A DNA stretch of 64,000 nucleotides from NCBI GenBank assembly GCA_964460905.1, contig CAYWRM010000001.1, forward strand, positions 1-64,000, read 5' to 3'. The translations under genes were made by a program, and so were the position numbers. Under the pieces are notes generated by a model, which was not told the origin of the DNA, searched no databases, and was given only the letters and a program-made list of their open reading frames with translations. Of this stretch, positions 1 through 8,639 are shown in pieces (the stretch's first letter is position 1; each line of letters begins with the position of its first letter). Source of the stretch: GCA-002708315 sp964460905 (GTDB lineage: Bacteria > Bacteroidota > Bacteroidia > Bacteroidales > F082).

Positions 1-369
1 GTCCTTCTTCTTTCTTTTCTTCTTTTTCTTGATGCTTCACATATTTCTTTATCATCTCTTCATCTAATCCAACTGTACTAACAAAATATCTTCGTGCCCA
101 AAAATGATTTCCCCAATAAGGTTTCTTCTTTAAATCTGGGCAGCTTTTAAATATCTTTATTGCTATTTTTCCCTTCAATATCCCCATTAATTTGATATTG
201 AAATCTTCGGTGGTACTGATACAACTAAATGTACATGATCATCTTGGACATTTAATTCCCCAACTTCACACTTCTTCCATTCACACAACTTTATTATATC
301 ACCCTCTACCAAATCCTTAATAACATCCTCCCTGTAAGCAAATCTGCTTATTTTAATTTTTTTTATTAG
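1..369 (-). pseudogene. tnpA: IS200/IS605-family TnpA transposase remnant
   Basis: Reading the minus strand gives a clear Y1 (HUH) transposase: the metal-binding motif DDHVHLVVS, then a KLMGILKGK-like stretch, PYWGNHFWARRYFVSTVG, and the helix IKKYVKHQE with the catalytic tyrosine. Two lesions are visible. The frame breaks after PPKISISN, where one base is missing near position 194 and the protein continues in another frame as LMGILKGK. The 5' end is also truncated: the usual N-terminal strand (normally containing a V/TKYR motif) is missing, and the frame runs into a stop at 370-372 with no ATG. The C-terminal end runs off the window. The copy is therefore dead, although the two catalytic elements survive. 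Confidence 0.85.
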
Positions 370-419
370 TTAATATCATCACGGGTATTATTTTAATATA
401 TTGTTGTGGGCTTTTTATT

Positions 420-1058
420 TTAATCTACAGTGCTGTTTGTATAAATATAATCCCACCAAAACAGACCTGATAATAATCTTGCTTTTCTAATTTTTGAATT
501 CTTAATAATATCAGTTGCTTCTTTTAGTGTATATGCTGTTCTAAACTTTTTTATAAAATATGCTAAAACCCCATGATGTAAGTCTGTTATTAAAATTTTT
601 GCTTCTAGTTTTGCAACTCTATCAATCTCATCTAACATTGAAATTGGATTTTCGACAATATGAAGCAGAAATGTGTTTATTACAACATCAAATGTATCGT
701 TGTCAAATTGCAAATTCTGGGTATCTCCTTTTAAAAAAATAATTTGTTTTTCTAATCCTTCGTTATTAATGAGAGTTCGTCCAATGTCAAGTAAAGGCTC
801 ACCTAAGTCAATTCCTGTAATTTTTGCACCAGGGAAAATTTTAGCTATTTCAATAGGAACAGAAGCAAACCCACATCCGACATCCAAAATTGTCCCATGA
901 GTAAAACCGATTGTTTTTAAAAGTTTCGCAAAACGTTTTCCAACCTTTTCAATGCTTCCTTTATTTCGTTTATAATATCCTTCTGCCCATTCTTGGTCAT
1001 CAAAAATACAAGGGTGAAATAAATCATTTTGTTTTATTGTTGTTCCCCTTAGGTTCAA
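420..1058 (-). CDS. Class I SAM-dependent methyltransferase
   Basis: A 212-residue protein with the Rossmann-fold methyltransferase signature. Motif I is ILDVGCGFASVPIEIA near residue 57, an acidic residue follows the second strand (ITGIDLGEP), then a GDTQNLQF motif and FDVVINTFLLHIVENP (motif IV region). This is the Methyltransf_11/25 type, which commonly methylates small molecules or quinones. The substrate cannot be told from sequence. The gene stands alone between the TnpA remnant and a convergently unrelated peptidase gene, so context gives no hint. It is slightly short for the family but has a complete core. Confidence 0.8.
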   Translation of the reverse strand: MNLRGTTIKQNDLFHPCIFDDQEWAEGYYKRNKGSIEKVGKRFAKLLKTIGFTHGTILDVGCGFASVPIEIAKIFPGAKITGIDLGEPLLDIGRTLINNEGLEKQIIFLKGDTQNLQFDNDTFDVVINTFLLHIVENPISMLDEIDRVAKLEAKILITDLHHGVLAYFIKKFRTAYTLKEATDIIKNSKIRKARLLSGLFWWDYIYTNSTVD

Positions 1059-1198
1059 ATTATTATTTCATCAGCACTTTTCTTTTAGCTACATATAACA
1101 GCCTGATAAACAGTATTTAATCGTGCTCTGTTTGTTCTTCGTTTCACTTTTAAAATCCCTCCCGGAGTGAAAGAAAAAAGCAGAAACTATAATACGAA

Positions 1199-2449
1199 TC
1201 AATAATCCTGCACTATTCCGGTTAACAATCCGAACAAACCATTATAAGCTGTAAATGGAAAGTTATCCGGTTTATCGGCTATTGTGTGATATTCTGTGAG
1301 TTCTTTGCCACGTGTATATATGAATATCGACTGAACTCCTTTTTTATAAAACGCACAATGATCACTGTTACAGGATTCACTTCTTGATTTTATTTCCTTT
1401 AGATAGTGGTTTTCTGTGTTAATTGACTGCATTTTTTGCATTAAAGTATCATAAAGAGTTCCATTAACAACCGTTATCCCATCGCTTCCGCTACCAACCA
1501 TGTCAAGGTTTACAACAAGTTTAATATTTTCAAGTGGAAATAACGGGTTTTCAGCATAATAGCTTGATCCATGTAATCCAGCTTCTTCGCCACTAAACAG
1601 CATAAAAACAATTGAGTATTCAGGGTTGTTTTCGGGTAATGAGTAATAACGAGCCATATCAAGCACTATAGATGTTCCGCTTGCATTATCGTTGGCACCG
1701 GGGTAATAAGTTTGATTTCCCATCATTCCCAAATGATCGTAGTGAGCTGTAAACACAAAATATTTTTCAGGGTATTGGCTTCCCTCAACATATCCAATAA
1801 CATTTTGTGTTTGATAATTTTTAATGAACTTATTTTTAACCTTTACTCTAATCTTTTTTGCAGAATCAGGCACCTTATCGTTTCTGATTTTTAACCAGGT
1901 TGTATTTTCAACAATGCCACCGTTTGACACATGCCAATATGGAGTCTTGTTGGTTAGTATGGCAATGGCTTCTACATTAGGTATTGTTTTTCCATAAATT
2001 TTTCTGGTGTTTTTTTCATTAATAAAAAACATTCCTTCGCTATCAATACTATCCATTACCATTAGTAAGGTGTCGGGGTTAGATCCAAAACTACTCAGGT
2101 TATATATATCAAACTCTTTATTTACATGTGGGCTAGATAAACTTATAACATAGTCTTCTCCAGGTATAAGTTTTTCGTTGTCGATACTAACTGTTAAATT
2201 ACCCGGAAAAGTGTTAATCGGGAAAGAATAATTCTGGTAGTAACAACCATTAAAATTATTAAGGTTGTCTTTTTTAAATTGTTTTGCAATAAACCGTGAT
2301 GCTTTCAAGTCACCTTTTTTCACATAACCCCTACCGTGATAATCAGCTGATGACAACTCATTTAACATTTTTTGTGCATAGTTAATATCCTGGGCGGATA
2401 CTGAAATTACAATGGTCAGACTTAATAAAATTATACAGTACTTATTCAT
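1199..2449 (-). CDS. Secreted M28-family zinc aminopeptidase
   Basis: A 416-residue protein with an N-terminal signal peptide (hydrophobic stretch ending VSAQ, typical of Bacteroidota exported proteins). The co-catalytic zinc ligands of peptidase family M28 can be read: HYDHLG, GANDNASGT, the catalytic Glu pair in FSGEEAGLHGS, the Asp in NLDMVG, and a late His in TEYHTIADKP. It should release N-terminal amino acids from peptides in the periplasm or outside the cell. The gene is monocistronic as far as can be seen and is separated by about 85 bases from the next minus-strand gene. Confidence 0.88.
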   Translation of the reverse strand: MNKYCIILLSLTIVISVSAQDINYAQKMLNELSSADYHGRGYVKKGDLKASRFIAKQFKKDNLNNFNGCYYQNYSFPINTFPGNLTVSIDNEKLIPGEDYVISLSSPHVNKEFDIYNLSSFGSNPDTLLMVMDSIDSEGMFFINEKNTRKIYGKTIPNVEAIAILTNKTPYWHVSNGGIVENTTWLKIRNDKVPDSAKKIRVKVKNKFIKNYQTQNVIGYVEGSQYPEKYFVFTAHYDHLGMMGNQTYYPGANDNASGTSIVLDMARYYSLPENNPEYSIVFMLFSGEEAGLHGSSYYAENPLFPLENIKLVVNLDMVGSGSDGITVVNGTLYDTLMQKMQSINTENHYLKEIKSRSESCNSDHCAFYKKGVQSIFIYTRGKELTEYHTIADKPDNFPFTAYNGLFGLLTGIVQDY

Positions 2450-2534
2450 ATTACATCATTAAAAAATTATTATTTGTTTGTGTTAGTTTGTCAATGTGTC
2501 AAATTTAATAGAGAAAACTATCTACAGACCAATA

Positions 2535-3374
2535 CTAACTAAATTTCCTATCCAACAGCTCTCTTAACTTAATATAAGCGTCATTTTCATCTGCCCACTG
2601 AAACTGTATCTTTAGTTCAAGAAGATAAGTGTCAACTCCCTTTTTAGTCGTTAGCTCATTAATGTCATCCAATATTTTATTATATCTACTTAAGTCACCA
2701 TTAAATAATTCATTGATAAAAAGAAACTTTTCGTTAATACCAATGGCTTCTCTTATGTTTGTAATGGATGAGTGCAGCATTTTGTCGGCAAGACTTTGCT
2801 CTTCAATAGACTGGAATTTTTCTGCAAGAGCATTTTCAGAACTCCCGGAAAACAAATCATATGTTGTTTGAGGGGGTAAAGAGTTTTCCTTAAGCTGTTC
2901 TGGAAGATTCTCCTCAATTTCCAGATCAGGTATAGGCTTTTCAATTACCGATGGTTGTTCTTGTTCTATTTGTTCAGATTTATGAGTTGGTTGTGGTACA
3001 ATATCCGGATCTATAATAAATACATCATCTTCGTTCTCCTTTTTTTCTTTATCTTCAACAAGCTCGTTCTCAGCAAGTTTAATCTCATCTATTAATTCTG
3101 GAATGACCTCTTTTTTATCTTCTCCTTTAATTTCTAAAATAGGGGGTTGTTCAACAGAAGGTTTGGCAACTACAATTTTTTCAGGATCTATATTAGCTAT
3201 ATTAATAGTTTTTTCGAGATCAAAAAGATGCCCATAAAATTCAATTGTTTTTTGTTTAAGTAAATCAACATCCAGAGGATTAACATTGTATGTGCTTTTT
3301 TTCAGCCTATTAATATGTGTTTTAATCAAATCAATGTTATTGCTTAGCTCAATTATTAATTTTTCTTTTTTCAT
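2535..3374 (-). CDS. Glutamate-rich hypothetical protein
   Basis: About 279 residues from the start chosen here, the ATG at 3374 (MKKEKLIIELSNN). An upstream in-frame start would add 17 residues of unlikely sequence, and the -7 element of the minus-strand promoter lies at 3405-3412. The N-terminal part is a helical segment (KLIIELSNNIDLIKTHINRLKK). The middle is a long, low-complexity acidic region rich in E, D, K and P that is probably disordered. The C-terminal part is a helical domain (SITNIREAIGINEKFLFINELFNGDLSRYNKILDDIN..., residues about 200-279). It resembles Bacteroidota conserved proteins of unknown function lying next to thymidine kinase. No function is assigned. Confidence 0.7.
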   Translation of the reverse strand: MKKEKLIIELSNNIDLIKTHINRLKKSTYNVNPLDVDLLKQKTIEFYGHLFDLEKTINIANIDPEKIVVAKPSVEQPPILEIKGEDKKEVIPELIDEIKLAENELVEDKEKKENEDDVFIIDPDIVPQPTHKSEQIEQEQPSVIEKPIPDLEIEENLPEQLKENSLPPQTTYDLFSGSSENALAEKFQSIEEQSLADKMLHSSITNIREAIGINEKFLFINELFNGDLSRYNKILDDINELTTKKGVDTYLLELKIQFQWADENDAYIKLRELLDRKFS

Positions 3375-3389
3375 TGCTAAAAAGTTCCT

Positions 3390-3397
3390 TATTTTTG
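3390..3397 (+). promoter_or_regulatory. TAnnTTTG -7 element for tdk
   Basis: TATTTTTG matches the Bacteroidota sigma-70 -7 consensus and lies 38 bases before the thymidine kinase start. It is arranged back to back with the minus-strand element at 3405-3412. No convincing -33 TTG at the usual spacing was seen. Confidence 0.5.
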
Positions 3398-3404
3398 TAA
3401 CCTT

Positions 3405-3412
3405 CAAAAGTA
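3405..3412 (-). promoter_or_regulatory. TAnnTTTG -7 element for the acidic protein gene
   Basis: The reverse complement reads TACTTTTG, 30 bases upstream of the ATG at 3374. It supports that start over the longer reading, because the upstream start codon would lie downstream of this box by only a few bases with no room for a leader. Confidence 0.5.
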
Positions 3413-3435
3413 GATATAATATCAATAATTAACCG

Positions 3436-4014
3436 ATGTTTCTAGAAAAAGACCATAATAATTCTGTTAGATCAGGTTGGATTGAGATAGTTTGCGGCTC
3501 AATGTTTTCGGGTAAAACTGAAGAATTGATCAGGCGGCTGAACCGCGCAAGAATAGCAAAACAAAAAGTTGAAATATTCAAACCCGCTGTTGATACCCGC
3601 TATGATGAAGAAGATGTTGTTTCGCATGATTCTAATTCTGTTTCATCCACACCTGTTCAAAATGCTACACAAATTTTGTTTTATGCTGAAGACTTTGAAG
3701 TGGTTGGCATTGATGAAGCACAATTTTTTGGTGATGAACTTGTTAGTGTTTGTAATGAATTAGCTGCTAGTGGTAAAAGGGTTGTGGTAGCAGGCCTCGA
3801 TATGGATTATTTGGGAAAACCATTTGGCCCCATACCTCAACTGATGGCAACAGCCGAATATGTTACAAAAGTTCATGCTATTTGTATGCGCTGCGGTAAC
3901 TTGGCAAATTATTCACACCGAATGGTTAAAAATGATCAGCTTGTACTACTTGGAGAAACAGATGCATATGAGCCCCTTTGTCGTAGTTGTTTTAAGAAGG
4001 CTCTTAAGAAATAA
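3436..4014 (+). CDS. tdk: Thymidine kinase, type II
   Basis: A 192-residue protein that phosphorylates thymidine to dTMP in the salvage pathway. The P-loop GSMFSGKT is at residues 21-28. The catalytic Glu is in GIDEAQFF (E94). The lasso/zinc-ribbon is built by four cysteines (C150, C153, C182, C185; CMRC and CRSC). The substrate-binding segment is GLDMDYLGKPFGPIPQL. The length is normal for the bacterial type II family. It is divergent from the acidic protein gene and shares a short promoter region with it. Confidence 0.96.
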   Translation: MFLEKDHNNSVRSGWIEIVCGSMFSGKTEELIRRLNRARIAKQKVEIFKPAVDTRYDEEDVVSHDSNSVSSTPVQNATQILFYAEDFEVVGIDEAQFFGDELVSVCNELAASGKRVVVAGLDMDYLGKPFGPIPQLMATAEYVTKVHAICMRCGNLANYSHRMVKNDQLVLLGETDAYEPLCRSCFKKALKK

Positions 4015-4093
4015 ATACACAGAGCCCTTTACACCTTAACAGGCTGTGCTAATATACAGTTATAGTCATAATTTTACTTCCAACATATTTTAT

Positions 4094-4101
4094 TAATTTT
4101 G
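4094..4101 (+). promoter_or_regulatory. TAnnTTTG -7 element before the cyclophilin gene
   Basis: TAATTTTG lies 26 bases upstream of the ATG at 4128. Transcription from here would cover the cyclophilin and, by a one-base overlap, pheS. Confidence 0.5.
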
Positions 4102-4127
4102 CCTCTCATTTTTTAAAAATAAATTTC

Positions 4128-4670
4128 ATGAACAAACTTTTTTTAATACTTGGATTAATTTTAAGCATTCAGTTAGTAGCTCAAACCGAAAAGCCTGAAC
4201 AGCTAGCCGTTATACACACAACAAAAGGTGATATAACAGTTATGCTTTATAACGATACACCATTACACCGTGATAATTTTATCAAGCTAGTTAATGAAGG
4301 ATGGTACGAAGGATCTCCTTTTCACCGAGTTATTAAAAATTTTATGATTCAGGGAGGTCATAACAAAGATGGTAAAGTTGACCCCGGTTATACTATTGAT
4401 GCCGAAATTCTTCCTAACCATACACATAAAAAAGGAGTATTGGCTGCAGCACGTTTGGGTGACCAGGTAAATCCTGAAAAAAAGTCATCAGGATGTCAGT
4501 TTTATATTGTACACAATCAAAATGGTACTCCACATCTTGATGGTGGGTATACTATTTTTGGAGAAGTTATAATGGGCTTAGACGTTATTGATAAAATTGC
4601 TGCTGTACCAACTGGCAGAGGTGATGTGCCTGTAGAGGCGGTTACTATGACAATAGAATTAGTAGATTAA
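4128..4670 (+). CDS. Exported cyclophilin-type peptidyl-prolyl isomerase
   Basis: A 180-residue protein with a signal peptide (MNKLFLILGLILSIQLVAQ) followed by a full cyclophilin domain. Active-site motifs are SPFHRVIKNFMIQGG (residues about 63-77) and GCQFYIVHN; the C-terminal part reads GGYTIFGEVIMGLDVIDKI. It catalyses cis-trans isomerisation of prolyl bonds and probably helps folding in the periplasm. The stop codon overlaps the pheS start by one base (TAATG), so the two genes are translationally coupled, although their functions are unrelated. Confidence 0.93.
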   Translation: MNKLFLILGLILSIQLVAQTEKPEQLAVIHTTKGDITVMLYNDTPLHRDNFIKLVNEGWYEGSPFHRVIKNFMIQGGHNKDGKVDPGYTIDAEILPNHTHKKGVLAAARLGDQVNPEKKSSGCQFYIVHNQNGTPHLDGGYTIFGEVIMGLDVIDKIAAVPTGRGDVPVEAVTMTIELVD

Positions 4671-5686
4671 TGAAAGAAAAAATAGAAAAATTACTGGAAG
4701 ATGTAAAGGCTTTTAATGCCAGCAATCTTGAACAGTTAGAAGCTTTCAGAATAAAGTATTTAAGTAAGAAAGGAATAATTCCGGCTTTATTTGCTGATTT
4801 TAGACATGTTCCTCCTGACCAAAGAAAAGAAATGGGTCAGCTGATGAATGGGTTGAAAACCGCCATTCAGGATAAAATCATTTCAATAAAAGAAAGTCTC
4901 GAAAGTACTGTTGAGAGTGCCGATAAGCCAGATCTTACCCTTCCTTCATCATCACCCCTCGGATCAAGGCATCCATTGTCTATTGTTCGTAATGATATTA
5001 TTGATATTTTTTCACGAATTGGTTTTACTGTGAGTGAAGGTCCTGAAATTGAGGATGACTTTCATAACTTTTCTGCATTAAATTTTCCCGCTGACCATCC
5101 TGCTCGCGATATGCAGGACACATTCTTTATAGAGAAAAATCCTGATATTGCGTTACGAACACATACATCATCTGTTCAGGTTAGGGTTATGCAAAATACC
5201 ACGCCACCCATTCGTACAATTTCTCCTGGCCGTGTTTTTCGTAATGAGGCTATTTCGGCACGAGCACATTGTATTTTCCACCAGGTTGAAGGGTTGTATG
5301 TTGACACAGATGTTTCATTTGTTGACCTCAAACAAACTCTTTACTATTTTGCAAAAGAATTGTTTGGCGAAAACACTAAAACAAGGTTTCGTCCTTCATA
5401 TTTCCCATTTACCGAACCTTCAGCTGAGATGGATATTTCATGTAATATTTGTGGTGGTAAAGGTTGCAATATATGTAAATATACAGGCTGGGTTGAAATT
5501 TTAGGTTGTGGCATGGTTGATCCAAACGTGCTGGAAGCTTGTAATATTGACAGCAAAAAATATACTGGCTTTGCATTTGGAATGGGGATCGAACGTATAA
5601 CAATGCTTAAATATCAAATAAATGATCTGCGTTTGTTTTTTGAAAACGATGTAAGGTTTTTGGATCAGTTTAAGTCATCGATGTAA
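4670..5686 (+). CDS. pheS: Phenylalanine-tRNA ligase alpha subunit
   Basis: A 338-residue protein, normal length for bacterial PheS. The N-terminal coiled-coil arm (residues 1-85) is followed by the class II catalytic core. Motif 2 is GRVFRNEAISARAHCIFHQVEG and motif 3 is GFAFGMGIERITMLKY. The phenylalanine pocket region reads PSYFPFTEPSAEMD. Four cysteines in CNICGGKGCNICKYTGW may bind zinc, as in many PheS proteins. The partner pheT is not in this window. It is coupled to the upstream cyclophilin by a one-base overlap. Confidence 0.97.
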   Translation: MKEKIEKLLEDVKAFNASNLEQLEAFRIKYLSKKGIIPALFADFRHVPPDQRKEMGQLMNGLKTAIQDKIISIKESLESTVESADKPDLTLPSSSPLGSRHPLSIVRNDIIDIFSRIGFTVSEGPEIEDDFHNFSALNFPADHPARDMQDTFFIEKNPDIALRTHTSSVQVRVMQNTTPPIRTISPGRVFRNEAISARAHCIFHQVEGLYVDTDVSFVDLKQTLYYFAKELFGENTKTRFRPSYFPFTEPSAEMDISCNICGGKGCNICKYTGWVEILGCGMVDPNVLEACNIDSKKYTGFAFGMGIERITMLKYQINDLRLFFENDVRFLDQFKSSM

Positions 5687-5736
5687 TTTACATGTTTAAA
5701 CTTTAAGGTTTTTACCAACCTGAAAGGTTAGAGCCA

Positions 5737-6120
5737 TTATCCATCAATAGCATCAACATTTTCTGCTTCATTATCAATCCATTGCCCTAATTTTTCTTTG
5801 GCTTTACCCTTTACTTCGGGAGTAATGTATTCTCGGGCATTACTTATTGCATAAGATAAAAAGGCAATATCATCTGTAAAACCAATTGCAGGTAATAAAT
5901 CGGCAATTAAATCGGTGGGAAGTATTAAATATCCAAGGGCAGCCATAAATACCAGACGAACCTTTAACGGAATATTTTTATCACTAATAAGGATTACCAT
6001 AATAAGTACATAGGAAATAACTTTGGCTCCAACGGTTTTTCCTACAGCCTTTATTTTATCAGCAAGTCGTAACTCATCATAATACTCGATATATTGCCGA
6101 AAATTTTTAACCAATTTCAT
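5737..6120 (-). CDS. YkvA/DUF1232-family membrane protein
   Basis: A 127-residue protein with the DUF1232 core: VRLVFMAALGYLILPTDLIADLLPAIGFTDDIAFLSYAI (residues about 66-104). This has a conserved hydrophobic hairpin with the PTDLIADLLP motif. One further hydrophobic segment lies at about 33-50. The family is widespread and of unknown function; it is presumed to be an inner membrane protein. The gene converges on pheS. Confidence 0.8.
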   Translation of the reverse strand: MKLVKNFRQYIEYYDELRLADKIKAVGKTVGAKVISYVLIMVILISDKNIPLKVRLVFMAALGYLILPTDLIADLLPAIGFTDDIAFLSYAISNAREYITPEVKGKAKEKLGQWIDNEAENVDAIDG

Positions 6121-6157
6121 ATGTATATTTAACGAGTTTTTAGAAGTTTTGTTTCTT

Positions 6158-6640
6158 TTAAATTAAAATTCCTTTATCTGGTCGTTTTCTCACAAATTGT
6201 AATTCGTGTAACTCAATTGATTCGAGCAATATATCAACATTCTTAGTTTGCTGCATTTTAATATCAAATACTGCGTTAATATTTGGCGTGTTTCGTAAAC
6301 TTTTAATAGTCTCAATAATTACTTCATCGCTCATTGAATCTTTAATAAGCAAAAAATAGTCAACGGTTTTGTGTGAAGCTATTAAATTTCCTTTTTCATT
6401 TTTATTACTCATTAAATAATAAGCTGTTCTGCTAATCTTATCATTAAAATAATACCAGGAAAAGTTATTTTCAACATCTTCGCTTTGAGTAATATTAAAA
6501 TCCTCATATTTAACTAAATCAAGTCTCAGATTATTATTAATATGGTAACATAGTGTATAATCCTTTACATGACTAACAATAGCCAGCAGCCTATAATCTT
6601 CAAAAGAATCAATATTTTTTGAAAGTCTTTTCGACATCAT
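6158..6640 (-). CDS. IPExxxVDY-family protein
   Basis: About 160 residues from the ATG at 6640 (MMSKRLSKNIDSFEDYRLL). A longer in-frame reading to 6775 exists, but its extra 45 residues do not resemble the family. The family-defining region reads ASHKTVDYFLLI, where Bacteroidota homologues have IPExxxVDYYLxI. The N-terminal half SFEDYRLLAIVSHVKDYTLCYHIN also matches how these proteins begin. The function is unknown; the family is restricted to Bacteroidota and is usually linked to core genes. This copy has lost the literal IPE tripeptide. Confidence 0.68.
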   Translation of the reverse strand: MMSKRLSKNIDSFEDYRLLAIVSHVKDYTLCYHINNNLRLDLVKYEDFNITQSEDVENNFSWYYFNDKISRTAYYLMSNKNEKGNLIASHKTVDYFLLIKDSMSDEVIIETIKSLRNTPNINAVFDIKMQQTKNVDILLESIELHELQFVRKRPDKGILI

Positions 6641-6808
6641 GTACTCATTTGTAAACAAAAGTAATGAATAAATAGTTGTCATTGTTATTAGGTTGTCATT
6701 GTTGTCATAAAACCCGTCAACTTGACAACCCTTATCCAAAAAACCTCCATTCACCGAAAATTCTACGCCATTCACCTAATTATTATTTACTAGCACTGTT
6801 TCTCACTA

Positions 6809-6816
6809 TATTTTTG
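6809..6816 (+). promoter_or_regulatory. TAnnTTTG -7 element before the YIDDIPFNT repeat gene
   Basis: TATTTTTG lies 39 bases upstream of the ATG at 6856, in an otherwise gene-free 200-base interval. The leader after it is A-rich, as is common for Bacteroidota mRNAs. Confidence 0.45.
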
Positions 6817-6855
6817 CCAATAAATAATTAAGATAAAACACAAAAAAATATAAAA

Positions 6856-7263
6856 ATGAAAACACTAATTAACAACACCGCCCTACTTGTTACACTAACA
6901 ATCCTCTTTTCTTTAAATATTAACGCATCAGTATTTAATTTATCAGAAGAAACATATATTGATGATATTCCTTTTAATACTACCGAAGTATTTAATAATA
7001 TTATAGCTGAACAGAATTTGACGGAATTCAATTTTAATGATGAAGCTTACATTGAAGATATTTCTTTTGACACTAAAGGTGTAACCTCTGACTGTCTATA
7101 CAATAAAGCCATCTCTACTGATTTTCAATTTGATGAAGAACAATATGTTGATGATATCCCATTTGATACTGAATGTATTTCTTCTGAATGTTTATATCGT
7201 AAAGCCGTGGTAGTAGAATTTTGTTTTGAAGACGAAGGGTATATTGACGATATTAGTTTATAG
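6856..7263 (+). CDS. Secreted acidic protein with YIDDIPFNT repeats
   Basis: A 135-residue protein with a signal peptide (about residues 1-25, ending NINASVF). The mature part contains four copies of a motif of the form acidic-acidic-x-Y-[IV]-[DE]-D-I-[PS]-F-[ND]-T: EETYIDDIPFNT, DEAYIEDISFDT, EEQYVDDIPFDT and DEGYIDDISL. The last three are spaced about 34 residues apart, each preceded by a Y-x-K-A segment. The motif recurs in the protein at 54342-54692. No enzyme domain is visible. The high acidity suggests binding of divalent cations, a partner protein or a surface, but this is a guess. Confidence 0.75.
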   Translation: MKTLINNTALLVTLTILFSLNINASVFNLSEETYIDDIPFNTTEVFNNIIAEQNLTEFNFNDEAYIEDISFDTKGVTSDCLYNKAISTDFQFDEEQYVDDIPFDTECISSECLYRKAVVVEFCFEDEGYIDDISL

Positions 7264-7307
7264 GAGCCAAGAGCCAAAAGCTAGAAGCCAAGAGCTAAAA
7301 GCCAAAA
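7264..7307. repeat. Short dispersed intergenic repeat (AAGAGCCAAAAGC type)
   Basis: Immediately after the stop codon the sequence is made of reiterated GAGCCAA / AAAAGCTA / AAGAGCTA units. About 30 bases (7276-7305) match the reverse complement of 12031-12060 with few differences, so the pair brackets the two ABC genes. The rest of the interval to 7459 is AC-rich low-complexity sequence with no gene. Confidence 0.6.
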
Positions 7308-7459
7308 TTAATGATCACAACTAACAAATAACTACTAATATTCAACAACAATTAATTAACCCATACTAACCAACAACAACAATTTTTAACTATCAACAAC
7401 AAAATACTTAATTAAAAGTTTTAATTTAACCAATTAATAATTACCAGCAAACCAACCGT

Positions 7460-8344
7460 ATGAACATATCTATACAAGAACTAAGCAAAGTATACGATAA
7501 CGGCAAATGTGCGCTAAGCGATATCAACCTTGAAATAGAAAGTGGTATGTTTGGGTTGCTTGGGCCAAATGGTGCGGGCAAATCAACACTTATACGGATA
7601 TTGGTAACACTCATGAGCCCTACAGCTGGTAAGGTATTTATTAATCAGCTGGACCTTAGTAAAAACAGAGGTGAAGTAAGGGATATGCTTGGCTATCTAC
7701 CCCAGGATTTTAGGTTTTTTACAAAGCTAAAGACCTGGGAATTTTTGGATTATGCAGCCAGGCTTTCGGGTATAAAAAACAAAAAACAACGGCTACAAAA
7801 AGTTGATATGTGGCTTGAAAAGGTTGGGCTTTTTGATGTTCGTGAACGTAATGCCGACAAGCTTTCCGGAGGAATGAAACGTCGCCTGGGAATTGCTCAG
7901 GCATTAATTGGTGAACCAAAATTACTTGTAGTTGACGAACCAACAACTGGTCTCGATCCTGAAGAGCGTATCAGATTTAGAAACATTATGTCGGAAATAA
8001 GCAGGTATGATGCTATAATTATACTTTCAACCCATATTGTTGGTGATATATCGAGTATATGTAATAATATGGCGTTATTAGGCAATGGAAAGCTCAGTTT
8101 TAACGGTTCGCCGGAAGAACTAATTGAAAAGGCAGTAGGGCATGTTTGGCAAATTAACACATCCGGCACCGACTACGATATTCTTAAAAATAATTATCCG
8201 GTAATCTCTACTATACCAACAGATAATGGATGGAACGTTCAGTTTGTTGCAGATACAGTTACAAATTTAAATGTTACACAAATTGAACCTACACTTGAGC
8301 ATGCTTATGTTTATTTTATGGAATATATAAGCAATAATAACTAA
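7460..8344 (+). CDS. ABC transporter ATP-binding protein
   Basis: A 294-residue ABC ATPase with all nucleotide-binding motifs: Walker A GPNGAGKST (35-43), Q-loop in YLPQDF, signature LSGGM (135-139), Walker B LLVVDEP (D159, E160) and H-loop STHIV (H192). It belongs to the CcmA/GldA-like group that pairs with ABC-2 permeases. It closely resembles the ABC domain at the C-terminus of the 18644-23362 protein (both have GMFGLLGPNGAGKSTL and the phrase ERIRFRN after Walker B). The likely partner is the large permease at 8640-11969. Confidence 0.93.
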   Translation: MNISIQELSKVYDNGKCALSDINLEIESGMFGLLGPNGAGKSTLIRILVTLMSPTAGKVFINQLDLSKNRGEVRDMLGYLPQDFRFFTKLKTWEFLDYAARLSGIKNKKQRLQKVDMWLEKVGLFDVRERNADKLSGGMKRRLGIAQALIGEPKLLVVDEPTTGLDPEERIRFRNIMSEISRYDAIIILSTHIVGDISSICNNMALLGNGKLSFNGSPEELIEKAVGHVWQINTSGTDYDILKNNYPVISTIPTDNGWNVQFVADTVTNLNVTQIEPTLEHAYVYFMEYISNNN

Positions 8345-8639
8345 ATTTTAAGAAAATTAATGCCCAGATATATATAACAACAAATTACAATATTCAAATA
8401 ACAAATAATAACCAATGAACCAAAAATCAATATTCAAACAGCAAAATAAAACTTGATTTTATCCTTTCAGATAAGACTATCATCTGGTCTCTAATAGAAT
8501 AGTTTGTTGAGAATTTGTATTTTGGAATTTATTTGTCATTTGTTTTTTTATAATTGGAATTTTTAGAATATTAGCACGAGTTTAGACAACATAAAATTGT
8601 GTAGAAAAATATAGTTTCGGATAAACAAACTAGTTCATT
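8345..8639. other. Gene-free interval between the ABC ATPase and its permease
   Basis: About 295 bases of AT-rich sequence with loosely inverted AACAAAT/ATTTGTT-type stretches (8378-8410 against 8535-8560). No ORF of useful length, tRNA or clear promoter was recognised. The gap argues that the two genes need not be on one transcript. Confidence 0.4.

Noticed and set aside
6158..6775. Longer N-terminus for the IPExxxVDY protein
   Set aside because: The extra 45 residues show no resemblance to the family, and the ATG at 6640 gives the usual start and length.
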